Assembly (NCBI GenBank): GCA_019649035.1
Contig: BMAT01004494.1
Location: forward strand, 22,979-54,921
Origin: Elysia marginata
Taxonomy: Eukaryota > Mollusca > Gastropoda > Plakobranchidae
Direction of reading: 5' to 3'
DNA: 31,943 nucleotides
The notes below the pieces were generated by a model, which made no database searches, had not been told where the DNA came from, and saw nothing but the letters and a program-made list of their open reading frames with translations. A program made the position numbers and the translations under genes. Position 1 is the stretch's first letter; every line of letters starts with the position of its first letter. Positions 24,456-31,906 of the stretch are shown in pieces.

Positions 24456-26024
24456 CTAATCAATTCCTTCAATCTTTGGGAGGGTTATATTTCTGTCATC
24501 TTCATCAAAAATGCCTTCTTTAGAATATATCATTTCCTCTCCTCTCCAATTGAAGTTTTTAAGTTTTCTAGCATTTTCAGGTAGGTCTTTCTCAGGAAAT
24601 ATATTTCCCTTTGGCTTAATCAAAAATGTAATTTGCTCTAATTTTTTGTCTACCAAATCTACTTTTATATCATTGCTTATTGTCTTGTTGATTCCTATCA
24701 ATTTGCTGGCTTCATCATACAGATAATAAATCGCTTCACTATTCTTTTTCACATCAATCTGATATATCTCCCCATCCTTAAAGAGTCCATAAATATCCTT
24801 TCCCATTGTCTGGTTATAGCCTGTTCCCAAGGTGTCTTTTTCTACCATAAAGGCGTTTCTCATCACCTTTAGGGAATCCATTTTTTTGGTAGTTTTGTTC
24901 AAGACTAGGTGTATACTATCACCCGTAATTTGATTTTTTCCGTACCACAATACAGGGTTTTTAATCATTTGTATTATTCCCGTTTTTTCATCAAAGTGGA
25001 TGGAATCACATTTGCCACTCATCCCCTTTCTATAGATTTTGACATTGTTGTAAGCCCTGATTATCCTCTCCTTTTTCTTTCCAGTAATTAGTATTCTATC
25101 ACCGTGTATGTAAAGCGAATCTTTTTGTAGCAAAAAAATGGCAACCGCTCTTTTTATAAGAAAAATAGAGTCTTTCTTTTTGTACAGCTCGCCGTAGTGT
25201 CCCTGTGTAGCGATGTTATTTAGAGTATCTAAAACCCTTATGTTGTTAGTAATTGTCGCATATTCCTTATTCTCATCAAAAAAAATACTGTCCCCAAATA
25301 TTATCCTTGTTCTGTAGTCAATTCTCGCATTTTTAATCATGTAACCAGTCTTCCCGATGGTCTGGTAAAAACCCCTTTCCCCATAGGCAATATAATCTTT
25401 TCCAATAATAGTGGTTGGTCCATGGTAGTACACATCTTTGGGTTTGGGATGGTAGTCCATCAGTACCGAATTGATTTTGGCATCTTTGTTGATAAGTTCT
25501 ACATTGTCGAGAAATTGGAATTTTTCCTTTTCGAAAAAGTAACGACCTTTGTTACTGGTAAGGGTATTCTCCCCACTAACTATTTTTCCGTAAGTGTTAA
25601 AAAAGGCTTCTTGCTTTGTCCGGTCAAAATACAGCGTGTCTGTAGTAAGGCTAGCCTCATTGCTTTCCAGCAAGACATTTTCCCTAGATATTGCCATTTT
25701 GGTATTCCCAGAATATTCCATGTATTGACTGTGCATAGTAATGCTATCCCCCTGTTTGAGCAAAACCTTACCACTTGCTTTCATAAGGTTAAGTTTTTTG
25801 TAGAACAGAGCTAAATCGCACCAAACCTTTACCCCCTGGTGATCAAATTGAACTTGCTTTCCATCATTTATAAAGACGGATGCATCAGGAAACTTATTTT
25901 CGTCTTTTAGAAAGTTACCCCCATAAACTATCTCTATTCGCCTTTTATCCTGAGATTGTGCACCATTGTGTAGAAAGAGAAAACAAAACAGTAAAAGATA
26001 AAGGTTTTTAAAAGTCGAAGTCAT
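24456..26024 (-). CDS. OstA/LptA-like envelope protein
   Basis: A 522-residue exported protein. Residues 1-24 form a signal peptide (NLYLLLFCFLFLHNGAQSQ). The rest is repetitive beta structure of the OstA-like/LptA jellyroll type, with segments such as GDSITMHSQYMEYSGNTKMA and VLLESNEASLTTDTLYFDR that recur through the chain (GDSIFFDENKEYATI, GDSIHLVLNKTTKKM). LptA-type proteins bridge the periplasm for lipopolysaccharide transport; this longer Bacteroidota form is probably related but its exact role is not established. Its ATG overlaps the purA stop by 4 bases (ATGA), so it is translationally coupled to purA. The C-terminal ~60 residues are Glu/Asp/Lys-rich, beyond the repeats. Confidence 0.88.
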   Translation of the reverse strand: MTSTFKNLYLLLFCFLFLHNGAQSQDKRRIEIVYGGNFLKDENKFPDASVFINDGKQVQFDHQGVKVWCDLALFYKKLNLMKASGKVLLKQGDSITMHSQYMEYSGNTKMAISRENVLLESNEASLTTDTLYFDRTKQEAFFNTYGKIVSGENTLTSNKGRYFFEKEKFQFLDNVELINKDAKINSVLMDYHPKPKDVYYHGPTTIIGKDYIAYGERGFYQTIGKTGYMIKNARIDYRTRIIFGDSIFFDENKEYATITNNIRVLDTLNNIATQGHYGELYKKKDSIFLIKRAVAIFLLQKDSLYIHGDRILITGKKKERIIRAYNNVKIYRKGMSGKCDSIHFDEKTGIIQMIKNPVLWYGKNQITGDSIHLVLNKTTKKMDSLKVMRNAFMVEKDTLGTGYNQTMGKDIYGLFKDGEIYQIDVKKNSEAIYYLYDEASKLIGINKTISNDIKVDLVDKKLEQITFLIKPKGNIFPEKDLPENARKLKNFNWRGEEMIYSKEGIFDEDDRNITLPKIEGID

Positions 26025-27289
26025 CGGAGTATTATCTCGCTTCTATCAGGACCTACAGAAATAATTTTGATTGGTAACCCCAATTTTTCTTCTAAAAAGG
26101 CAATGTATTTTTTCATTTCAATGGGCAAATCGCCATAGTCTCTAAGCTTTGATATGTCAGCTTCCCAGCCCTTAAAATCCTGGTAAACAGGCTCTATATC
26201 TGTTTCGTTTATCTTATACGGAAAGTCATCATATGTCTTGTCTTTGATTTTGTATGACTTGCAGACTTTTATGGTTTCAAATCCACTCAATACATCGCCT
26301 TTGGTCATTATAAGTTGCGTTACCCCATTTACCTCACAAGCATATTTGAGTGCCACTAGATCAAGCCATCCGCAACGCCTTTTTCTCCCAGTTGTCGCAC
26401 CAAATTCACAACCTACTTTACATAGCGTTTCTCCCGACTTATCAAATAGTTCCGTAGGGAATGGTCCTGAACCCACTCTAGTGGTATAAGCCTTGAAAAT
26501 CCCAAAAACCTGAACTATGGCACTCGGTGGCACCCCCAAACCTATACAAGCACCCGCAACGGTTGTATTGGAAGAAGTAACATATGGGTAAGTACCAAAA
26601 TCTACATCTAGCAAAGTCCCCTGTGCACCCTCTGCCAAAATATTTTTGCTATCCCTAATCGCCCTGTGCAGGTAAGACTCGCTATCTATAAAGGTAAAGG
26701 ATTTTATAAACTTTAGCGATTCAAAAAAATCTCTCTCTAGAGCCTCTAAATCGTAATCTAAAGCAGTGTTGAACCCAATAAGTGCCTCGTGTTTTTTTAC
26801 CAAACTTCTGTACTTATCTCTCCAACTTTTTGACTCCAAATCACCCACTCGCAAACCGTTCCTACCCGTCTTATCCATATAAGCAGGTCCAATACCCTTT
26901 AGGGTAGAACCTATCTTGGATTTGCCTTTTGAAATCTCCGAAGACTTGTCGAGAAGCCTATGTGTCGGTAGTATAAGATGAGCCTTTCTAGAAATAAACA
27001 ATTGGTCTATTACCCCCTGTTGCCGCGAGGTTATTTTGCTTATCTCATCTCTAAAAGTAACAGGGTCTATAACCACTCCATTACCTATAATATTAACCGT
27101 TCCTTTGTGAAAAATACCAGAAGGAATAGTATGCAATACATATTTGTTACCATCAAACTCTAGAGTATGTCCGGCATTAGGTCCTCCCTGAAATCGGGCA
27201 ACGATACTATAATTTTGGGTAAATATATCCACCACCTTTCCCTTGCCTTCATCGCCCCATTGCAAACCCAACAACACATCTACCGCCAT
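26021..27289 (-). CDS. purA: Adenylosuccinate synthetase
   Basis: A 422-residue GTP-dependent enzyme joining IMP and aspartate to adenylosuccinate, the first committed step to AMP. Motifs: LGLQWGDEGKGKVVD (7-21) with catalytic Asp13, GGPNAGHTL (35-43) with catalytic His41, IGPAYMDKTGRNGLRVGD, EGAQGTLLDVDFGTYPYVTSSN and the GATTGRKRRCGWLD segment. Length is normal. It lies 35 bases after the Fur-family gene and overlaps the ostA-like gene. No promoter box is evident in the 35-base gap. Confidence 0.98.
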   Translation of the reverse strand: MAVDVLLGLQWGDEGKGKVVDIFTQNYSIVARFQGGPNAGHTLEFDGNKYVLHTIPSGIFHKGTVNIIGNGVVIDPVTFRDEISKITSRQQGVIDQLFISRKAHLILPTHRLLDKSSEISKGKSKIGSTLKGIGPAYMDKTGRNGLRVGDLESKSWRDKYRSLVKKHEALIGFNTALDYDLEALERDFFESLKFIKSFTFIDSESYLHRAIRDSKNILAEGAQGTLLDVDFGTYPYVTSSNTTVAGACIGLGVPPSAIVQVFGIFKAYTTRVGSGPFPTELFDKSGETLCKVGCEFGATTGRKRRCGWLDLVALKYACEVNGVTQLIMTKGDVLSGFETIKVCKSYKIKDKTYDDFPYKINETDIEPVYQDFKGWEADISKLRDYGDLPIEMKKYIAFLEEKLGLPIKIISVGPDRSEIILR

Positions 27290-27324
27290 AACATTATAGG
27301 ATATATAAAAAATATTTTTTGGAA

Positions 27325-27798
27325 TTACTTTGTATTTTTTACTCCATAGAAGTAGAGGGAGTGCGTATCTATTTTTATGTCAAATATCTCCTCTATACTA
27401 TTTTGTATATTGAGTATTCTTGGGTCGCAAAACTCTATAACCTCTCCTGTATCGGTGAGTATAATATGATCATGCTGTCTATTAAAATATGATTTTTCAT
27501 ACAGAGACTGTTGCTCACTATACTGGTGCTTCCGCAATAATTTGCAGTCCATTAACAACTCTATGGTGTTATAAATGGTCGCTTTACTTACAGAAAATTT
27601 TAGCTTTCTCATTTTGATGTAAATCATATCCACATCAAAATGGTTTTTCTGCCTATAAATTTCCTCTAATATAGCGTAACGCTCGGGCGTTTTCCTATGC
27701 TTATTTTTTTCTAGATATTGGGTGAGTACACTTTTGACAATCTCTAAATTTTTTTCTTCCAGCTTCTTTTTAGATAGCTTATCACTTTGTTCTATCAT
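27325..27798 (-). CDS. Fur-family transcriptional regulator
   Basis: A 157-residue metal-dependent repressor of the Fur family. The N-terminal winged helix includes RKTPERYAILEEIYRQKNHFDVDMIYIKM and the recognition helix SVSKATIYNTIELLMDCKLL; the dimer domain has HDHIILTDTGEVIEFCDP, whose His and Asp residues form the usual metal site. No CxxC zinc pair is seen near the C-terminus. This is the Bacteroidota form that usually lies beside purA. It could sense iron, zinc or peroxide; sequence alone does not decide between Fur, Zur and PerR types. It starts 12 bases after the redoxin gene and seems to be cotranscribed with it. Confidence 0.93.
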   Translation of the reverse strand: MIEQSDKLSKKKLEEKNLEIVKSVLTQYLEKNKHRKTPERYAILEEIYRQKNHFDVDMIYIKMRKLKFSVSKATIYNTIELLMDCKLLRKHQYSEQQSLYEKSYFNRQHDHIILTDTGEVIEFCDPRILNIQNSIEEIFDIKIDTHSLYFYGVKNTK

Positions 27799-27810
27799 AA
27801 GAGACGAAAT

Positions 27811-28401
27811 TTATCTGTCAAAAACTAAATCGCAAGCATCAGGGGGCATCCACTTGGCATCCCTTCCATCCCACTTTACATTGCACCCAATAGGGTTGGT
27901 TACAGGTGTAGAAATAGCCCTCCCGGAAAGGTGTTCTTCTAAAGCTATTTCTAAATCATTTACCATTATTTTGGAAGGTTCTCTAGGCGAATCTACCGCC
28001 CTACCCGTATAAATAAGTCTTCTATCTTTATCAAAGATATAAAAATGAGGTGTTCTCAACGCACCGTAGGCTCTTGCCACATCTTGACTTTCGTCGTGTA
28101 AATACAACCATGGGAATTTATGTGCGTTCATCCGCTCTACCATTCTCTCAAAGCGATCTTGTTGATATGTATTTTTGCTGTTAGAGTTTATCCCTACAAA
28201 AGCTACGCTCTTGTCTTGATATTTCTGTACCGTACTTCTAGTTAATTCATCAGAATTGATAACATAGGGGCAGTGGTTACAAGTAAAAAAGATAACCAAT
28301 ACATCATTAGCAGTGAAATCAGTCAGACTGTAATTGTCGCCATCAGTTGCAGGTAAACTAAAATTCGGCGCTATGTCTCCTATTTGTAATGTAAATGCCA
28401 C
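27811..28401 (-). CDS. Thioredoxin-like redoxin (AhpC/TSA-related), GTG start
   Basis: A 196-residue thioredoxin-fold protein. It starts [21 protein letters not shown] and has [13 protein letters not shown] with a CxxC pair at Cys41 and Cys44, then the [39 protein letters not shown] segment with the cis-Pro loop (TPHF), and the family C-terminal end [20 protein letters not shown]. This is a distinct group of small redoxins, often labelled thioredoxin family protein; it probably reduces peroxides or disulfides. The frame has no ATG at its start: a stop lies 9-12 bases upstream, and GTG 28401 places the start where relatives begin. Its promoter nearly touches the start codon. It heads the run to the Fur gene and purA. 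Confidence 0.9.
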   Translation of the reverse strand: MAFTLQIGDIAPNFSLPATDGDNYSLTDFTANDVLVIFFTCNHCPYVINSDELTRSTVQKYQDKSVAFVGINSNSKNTYQQDRFERMVERMNAHKFPWLYLHDESQDVARAYGALRTPHFYIFDKDRRLIYTGRAVDSPREPSKIMVNDLEIALEEHLSGRAISTPVTNPIGCNVKWDGRDAKWMPPDACDLVFDR

Positions 28402-28405
28402 AGTG

Positions 28406-28436
28406 CAAATTTAAACATTGTCTATCTAATTTTCAA
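28406..28436 (-). promoter_or_regulatory. Promoter of the redoxin gene, abutting the start codon
   Basis: On - TTG (28436-28434), a 20-base spacer and TAAATTTG (28413-28406) match the Bacteroidetes consensus with no mismatch. The box ends 4 bases before the GTG at 28401, so transcription would begin at or next to the start codon. Confidence 0.65.
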
Positions 28437-28507
28437 TCCTAAAATCCCCTTAAAATCTCTATCATTCTTGAAATTAGAGAATATCCCTCAAATTTTACAA
28501 AAATTAA

Positions 28508-28515
28508 TAAATTCG
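28508..28515 (+). promoter_or_regulatory. -7 box of the yqeY operon
   Basis: TAAATTCG, one base off TAnnTTTG, lies 25 bases before the yqeY ATG, the same distance as the other boxes. No TTG is placed well upstream. Confidence 0.4.
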
Positions 28516-28540
28516 CAAACCTTACTTCTAGTTAAATTCT

Positions 28541-28987
28541 ATGGGATTAGAAAGTACTATAAATGATGACATCAAAAGGGCGATAAAATCTAAAGATAAA
28601 GTTGCCTTGGAAGGACTCAGGGCTATCAAATCAGCTCTACTGCTTCTAAAAACAGACTCTCAAGCCAATGAAATTAAAGAGTCTGACGAACTGAAAATCC
28701 TTCAAAAACTAGCAAAACAAAGAAGAGATAGTGCGGAAATATATGCTCAAAGAAATAGGACAGACTTGCAGGAAACGGAGCTAGAGCAGTTGAAAATTAT
28801 AGAGCGATATTTACCCAAACCTCTCAGTAAAGAGGAGCTTTCAGAACTATTAGATAAAATTATAGCAACAAGTGGGGCGACAGATTTAAAAGATATGGGA
28901 AAAGTAATGGGGATAGCCACAAAGACTTTGGCCGGAAAGGCTGATGGAAAGCGCGTTTCTGAGATGGTCAAAGAAAAATTAAACTAA
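28541..28987 (+). CDS. yqeY: GatB/YqeY domain protein
   Basis: A 148-residue helical protein of the YqeY family, related to the C-terminal tail domain of the amidotransferase subunit GatB and thought to touch tRNA. Visible features are the N-terminal INDDIKRAIKSKDKVALEGLRAIKSAL, the central LAKQRRDSAEIYAQRNRTDL and the C-terminal DLKDMGKVMGIATKTLAGKADGKRVSEMVKEKL. Length is normal for the free-standing form. It is the first gene of a + run and is followed after 5 bases by a tRNA-Arg, in keeping with a possible tRNA link though that is inference. Confidence 0.95.
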   Translation: MGLESTINDDIKRAIKSKDKVALEGLRAIKSALLLLKTDSQANEIKESDELKILQKLAKQRRDSAEIYAQRNRTDLQETELEQLKIIERYLPKPLSKEELSELLDKIIATSGATDLKDMGKVMGIATKTLAGKADGKRVSEMVKEKLN

Positions 28988-28992
28988 AAAGA

Positions 28993-29066
28993 GGCCTCTT
29001 AGCTCAACTGAATAGAGCACTGGATTTCGGCTCCAGCGGTTCGGGGTTTGAATCCCTGAGGGGTCA
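28993..29066 (+). tRNA. tRNA-Arg (anticodon UCG)
   Basis: 74 bases. The acceptor stem is GGCCTCT (28993-28999) with AGGGGTC (29059-29065), and A29066 is the discriminator. The D arm is GCTC with GAGC; the anticodon stem is 29020-29024 with 29032-29036 around TTTCGGC, giving anticodon TCG at 29027-29029 (reads CGA). The T arm is CGGGG, TTTGAAT, CCCTG. CCA is not encoded. Position 56 is T and position 19 is A, instead of C and G. It lies between yqeY and mltG with gaps of 5 and 18 bases, so it is probably cut from a shared transcript. Confidence 0.95.
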
Positions 29067-29084
29067 CTTCCTTTTCAATTGAAT

Positions 29085-30188
29085 ATGGGAAAATACTTAA
29101 CTCAACTCAAAAGCCTTTTCTCTTTGGTACAGAAAAGATGCTTTGCTATAAATAAAACTATAGGGGGGGCTATACTTTTAGGGAGTGTGGGGCTTGTTGT
29201 TGTTGTTATATCTACCATTTACTATATAAGGCATTTCAAACCCAATACCAATTTTAATGAAAACAGCAAGGTCATATTTGTACCGACGGGAGCCTCTTTT
29301 GGCACGCTAAAAGACTCCATATATCCTATTATTAAAAATATGGGAACATTTGAAAAAGTTGCCGATTCCGATGGCTATGCCGACAATGTATCACCAGGTA
29401 GATATGTCATAAAAAAGGGGATGAACAATAATGAAATCATTAGAATTTTAAAATTTGAAAATAATGGTGTGAGGGTTACCTTTCACAGCATTAGAACCCC
29501 AGAAGCACTTGCTGGAAGAGTAAGCAGGTATATAGAACCAGATAGTTTGTCAATACTCAGAGCTATGAAGGACAGCTCCTTTATCCAATCAAAAAACTTT
29601 ACCAAATACAACTTTATGGCGATGTACATACCAAACACCTATCACCTATACTGGAATACCAATGCTAATAATTTTAGAGAACGTATGTATAAGGAATATA
29701 ACCAATTTTGGAATAAAAAAAGAATTGAAAAGCTAAAGACACTAAATATGAGCAGAGAAGAGGTCATCACTCTAGCCTCTATTGTTCATAGAGAAAGTAT
29801 AAAGGTAGATGAGCGTCCCACAATAGCAGGTGTTTATATCAATCGGCTAAAGAAGAGTATTAAATTACAAGCTGACCCTACCGTGATATACGCGATTAGG
29901 GAAAAGACGGGGGACTTTAAAAAAGTTATTAGACGCGTTTTGTACAGAGACCTAAGAATAAACTCCGTCTATAATACCTACAAATATCCAGGACTGCCTC
30001 CGGGGCCTATTATAACCCCAGATATATCTGCTATTGATGCTGTTTTGAACTATAAAAAGCACAACTATATTTACTTTGTCGCCAACCCAAACAAATACGG
30101 ATACCACAATTTTGCAACCACACTAAAAGAGCATAACGATAATAAGAAAATTTATGTTAAGTGGCTTCGAGAAAATAAAATTCGCTAG
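29085..30188 (+). CDS. mltG: Endolytic murein transglycosylase MltG (YceG-like)
   Basis: A 367-residue membrane-anchored enzyme that cleaves nascent glycan strands and sets their length. ATG 29085 is chosen over an in-frame TTG at 29079. A single membrane segment lies at about residues 26-47 (IGGAILLGSVGLVVVVISTI), then a LysM-like YceG domain with VSPGRYVIKKGMNNNEIIRIL, and the catalytic domain with LASIVHRESIKVDERPTIAGV, where Glu237 corresponds to the catalytic Glu of E. coli MltG, followed by NRLKKSIKLQADPTVIYAI. PGLPPGPI and the HNFATTLKEHN end are also family marks. It begins 18 bases after the tRNA-Arg and is followed by pcm after 18 bases. Confidence 0.96.
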   Translation: MGKYLTQLKSLFSLVQKRCFAINKTIGGAILLGSVGLVVVVISTIYYIRHFKPNTNFNENSKVIFVPTGASFGTLKDSIYPIIKNMGTFEKVADSDGYADNVSPGRYVIKKGMNNNEIIRILKFENNGVRVTFHSIRTPEALAGRVSRYIEPDSLSILRAMKDSSFIQSKNFTKYNFMAMYIPNTYHLYWNTNANNFRERMYKEYNQFWNKKRIEKLKTLNMSREEVITLASIVHRESIKVDERPTIAGVYINRLKKSIKLQADPTVIYAIREKTGDFKKVIRRVLYRDLRINSVYNTYKYPGLPPGPIITPDISAIDAVLNYKKHNYIYFVANPNKYGYHNFATTLKEHNDNKKIYVKWLRENKIR

Positions 30189-30206
30189 CCCAAGTAATAC
30201 TCAAAA

Positions 30207-30869
30207 ATGCAAACAGATAGCTTTGTTCATAAAGGAAAAAGGAAACAACTTTCTCAAAATCTACAAGCCAAAGGTATAGAAGCCCCCACCATTTTAAAGG
30301 CTATAGAAACCATCCCACGCCATTTGTTTATGGCTTCTGGATTTGAAGAGCATGCCTACCAGGACAAAGCCTTTCCCATAGCATCGGGGCAAACTATCTC
30401 ACAACCCTATACTGTGGCATTTCAGACGCAATTATTAGATGTTCAAAAAGGTGAGAAAATTTTGGAAATAGGGACCGGGAGTGGCTACCAGACAGCTGTG
30501 CTGATACACTTAGAAGCATCCGTATATACCATTGAAAGGCAACTAGACCTCTACAAGCATACCAAATTGTTTCTTCCAAAGCTGAGTTACAAACCTAAAA
30601 AATTTATCTTTGGAGACGGATATAAAGGCTACAATGAAGTAGCCCCCTTTGACAAAATTATCATTACCGCAGGCGTTCCTACTATTCCCAATCAACTTTT
30701 AAAACAACTAAAAATAGGAGGTAAAATGGTAATCCCTCTCGGAGAAAAAAAACAAGTAATGACATTGCTCAAAAGAATATCACAAACAGAGATAGAAAAG
30801 ACCAGTTATGGGGACTTTAGATTCGTCCCTATGCTAGAAAATAAAAATCAAACTAAGAATAATTTTTAA
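30207..30869 (+). CDS. pcm: Protein-L-isoaspartate O-methyltransferase
   Basis: A 220-residue cytoplasmic SAM-dependent repair enzyme that methylates isoaspartyl residues in aged proteins, starting their return to normal aspartate. IPRHLFMASG and FPIASGQTISQPYTVA (about 56-71) carry the catalytic Ser region; the SAM-binding loop is EIGTGSGY (87-94), followed by YTIERQ. PFDKIIITAGVP and LKIGGKMVIPLGE complete the usual order. It lies 18 bases after mltG and 10 bases before the next gene, all on one strand. Confidence 0.97.
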   Translation: MQTDSFVHKGKRKQLSQNLQAKGIEAPTILKAIETIPRHLFMASGFEEHAYQDKAFPIASGQTISQPYTVAFQTQLLDVQKGEKILEIGTGSGYQTAVLIHLEASVYTIERQLDLYKHTKLFLPKLSYKPKKFIFGDGYKGYNEVAPFDKIIITAGVPTIPNQLLKQLKIGGKMVIPLGEKKQVMTLLKRISQTEIEKTSYGDFRFVPMLENKNQTKNNF

Positions 30870-30879
30870 ATACAACTTT

Positions 30880-31812
30880 ATGAAAGAAGGCATATACGGA
30901 AAAATCGACACCAGTAAAGGAAGTATATTAGTATCCCTAACCTATGAAGAGACACCCGGCACAGTAGGTAACTTCGTATGTTTGGCAGAAGGACTGATAA
31001 AAAATAGTGCCAAGTCCGGTGGCAAGCCATATTATGACGGGCTAAACTTTCATAGGGTTGTAGAAAACTTTATGATCCAGGGAGGATGTCCCAATGGCGA
31101 TGGAAAAGGAGGCCCGGGATATAGCTTTGATGATGAATTTCACAACAGTTTGAGGCATGACAGAGCAGGTGTGCTATCTATGGCAAACTCAGGTCCAAAT
31201 ACCAATGGGAGTCAGTTTTTTATCACTCAGGTGGCGACAGAGTGGTTGGATGACAAGCACACGGTATTCGGAAATGTGGAAAAAGGACAAGATGTTGTAG
31301 ATAGTATCGAACAGGGAGACGCTATTGAGAGTATAGAAATAATTCGAGTAGGAAATAAGGCCGATAAATGGGATGCCTTGGTGGCCTTTGAAACCTTTAA
31401 TAAAAATGCCTTACAAAGAAATGAAGGCATCGTCCTTAGCGAAGAGAAAAAAATAAAGGAGATAACAGAAGGTTTTGAAAAAACATCCGAAGGGCTTTAC
31501 TACAAAATCACAAAACTAGGAAAAGGCAAAAAAGCTAAAAGTGGACAGCCTGTTTCCGTACACTATACGGGAATGCTGATAAATGGGGATGTATTTGACT
31601 CCTCTATAAAGAGAAACTCTCCCATAAGTTTTCTCCTTGGAAAAGGACAGGTCATCCCCGGTTGGGATATTGGTATTTCCCTTTTGAATGAAGACTCTGA
31701 AGCGAAATTGGTCATCCCACCTAATCTAGCTTATGGTTCGGCGGGAGCAAGAGATGTAATACCTCCCAACGCCACGCTTATTTTTGAAGTGAAATTAGTG
31801 TCTGTCGGATAA
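30880..31812 (+). CDS. Cyclophilin-FKBP fusion peptidyl-prolyl isomerase
   Basis: A 310-residue protein with two unrelated prolyl isomerase domains. Residues 1-157 are a cyclophilin with FHR (catalytic Arg59), FMIQGG (64-69), SQFFIT (111-116) and Trp122, the residue linked to cyclosporin binding. A charged linker (about 158-205) follows. Residues about 206-310 are an FKBP: Tyr229, Phe239, Asp240, Val258, Ile259, Trp262, Tyr285 and Phe302 match FKBP12 pocket residues with a constant offset of 203, so there is no gap in this alignment. No signal peptide is seen, so it should act in the cytoplasm on folding of new proteins. Such dual-family immunophilins are known in flavobacteria and a few other lineages. 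It is the last gene of the yqeY operon within the window. Confidence 0.95.
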   Translation: MKEGIYGKIDTSKGSILVSLTYEETPGTVGNFVCLAEGLIKNSAKSGGKPYYDGLNFHRVVENFMIQGGCPNGDGKGGPGYSFDDEFHNSLRHDRAGVLSMANSGPNTNGSQFFITQVATEWLDDKHTVFGNVEKGQDVVDSIEQGDAIESIEIIRVGNKADKWDALVAFETFNKNALQRNEGIVLSEEKKIKEITEGFEKTSEGLYYKITKLGKGKKAKSGQPVSVHYTGMLINGDVFDSSIKRNSPISFLLGKGQVIPGWDIGISLLNEDSEAKLVIPPNLAYGSAGARDVIPPNATLIFEVKLVSVG

Positions 31813-31906
31813 GCCTGACCTCGCATGTTATATTGTATAAATCTCCTATTTTCATATTATTGCAGGGACAATTACTTATTAGTCTGAGAATGAACCTTAT
31901 TTTCAA

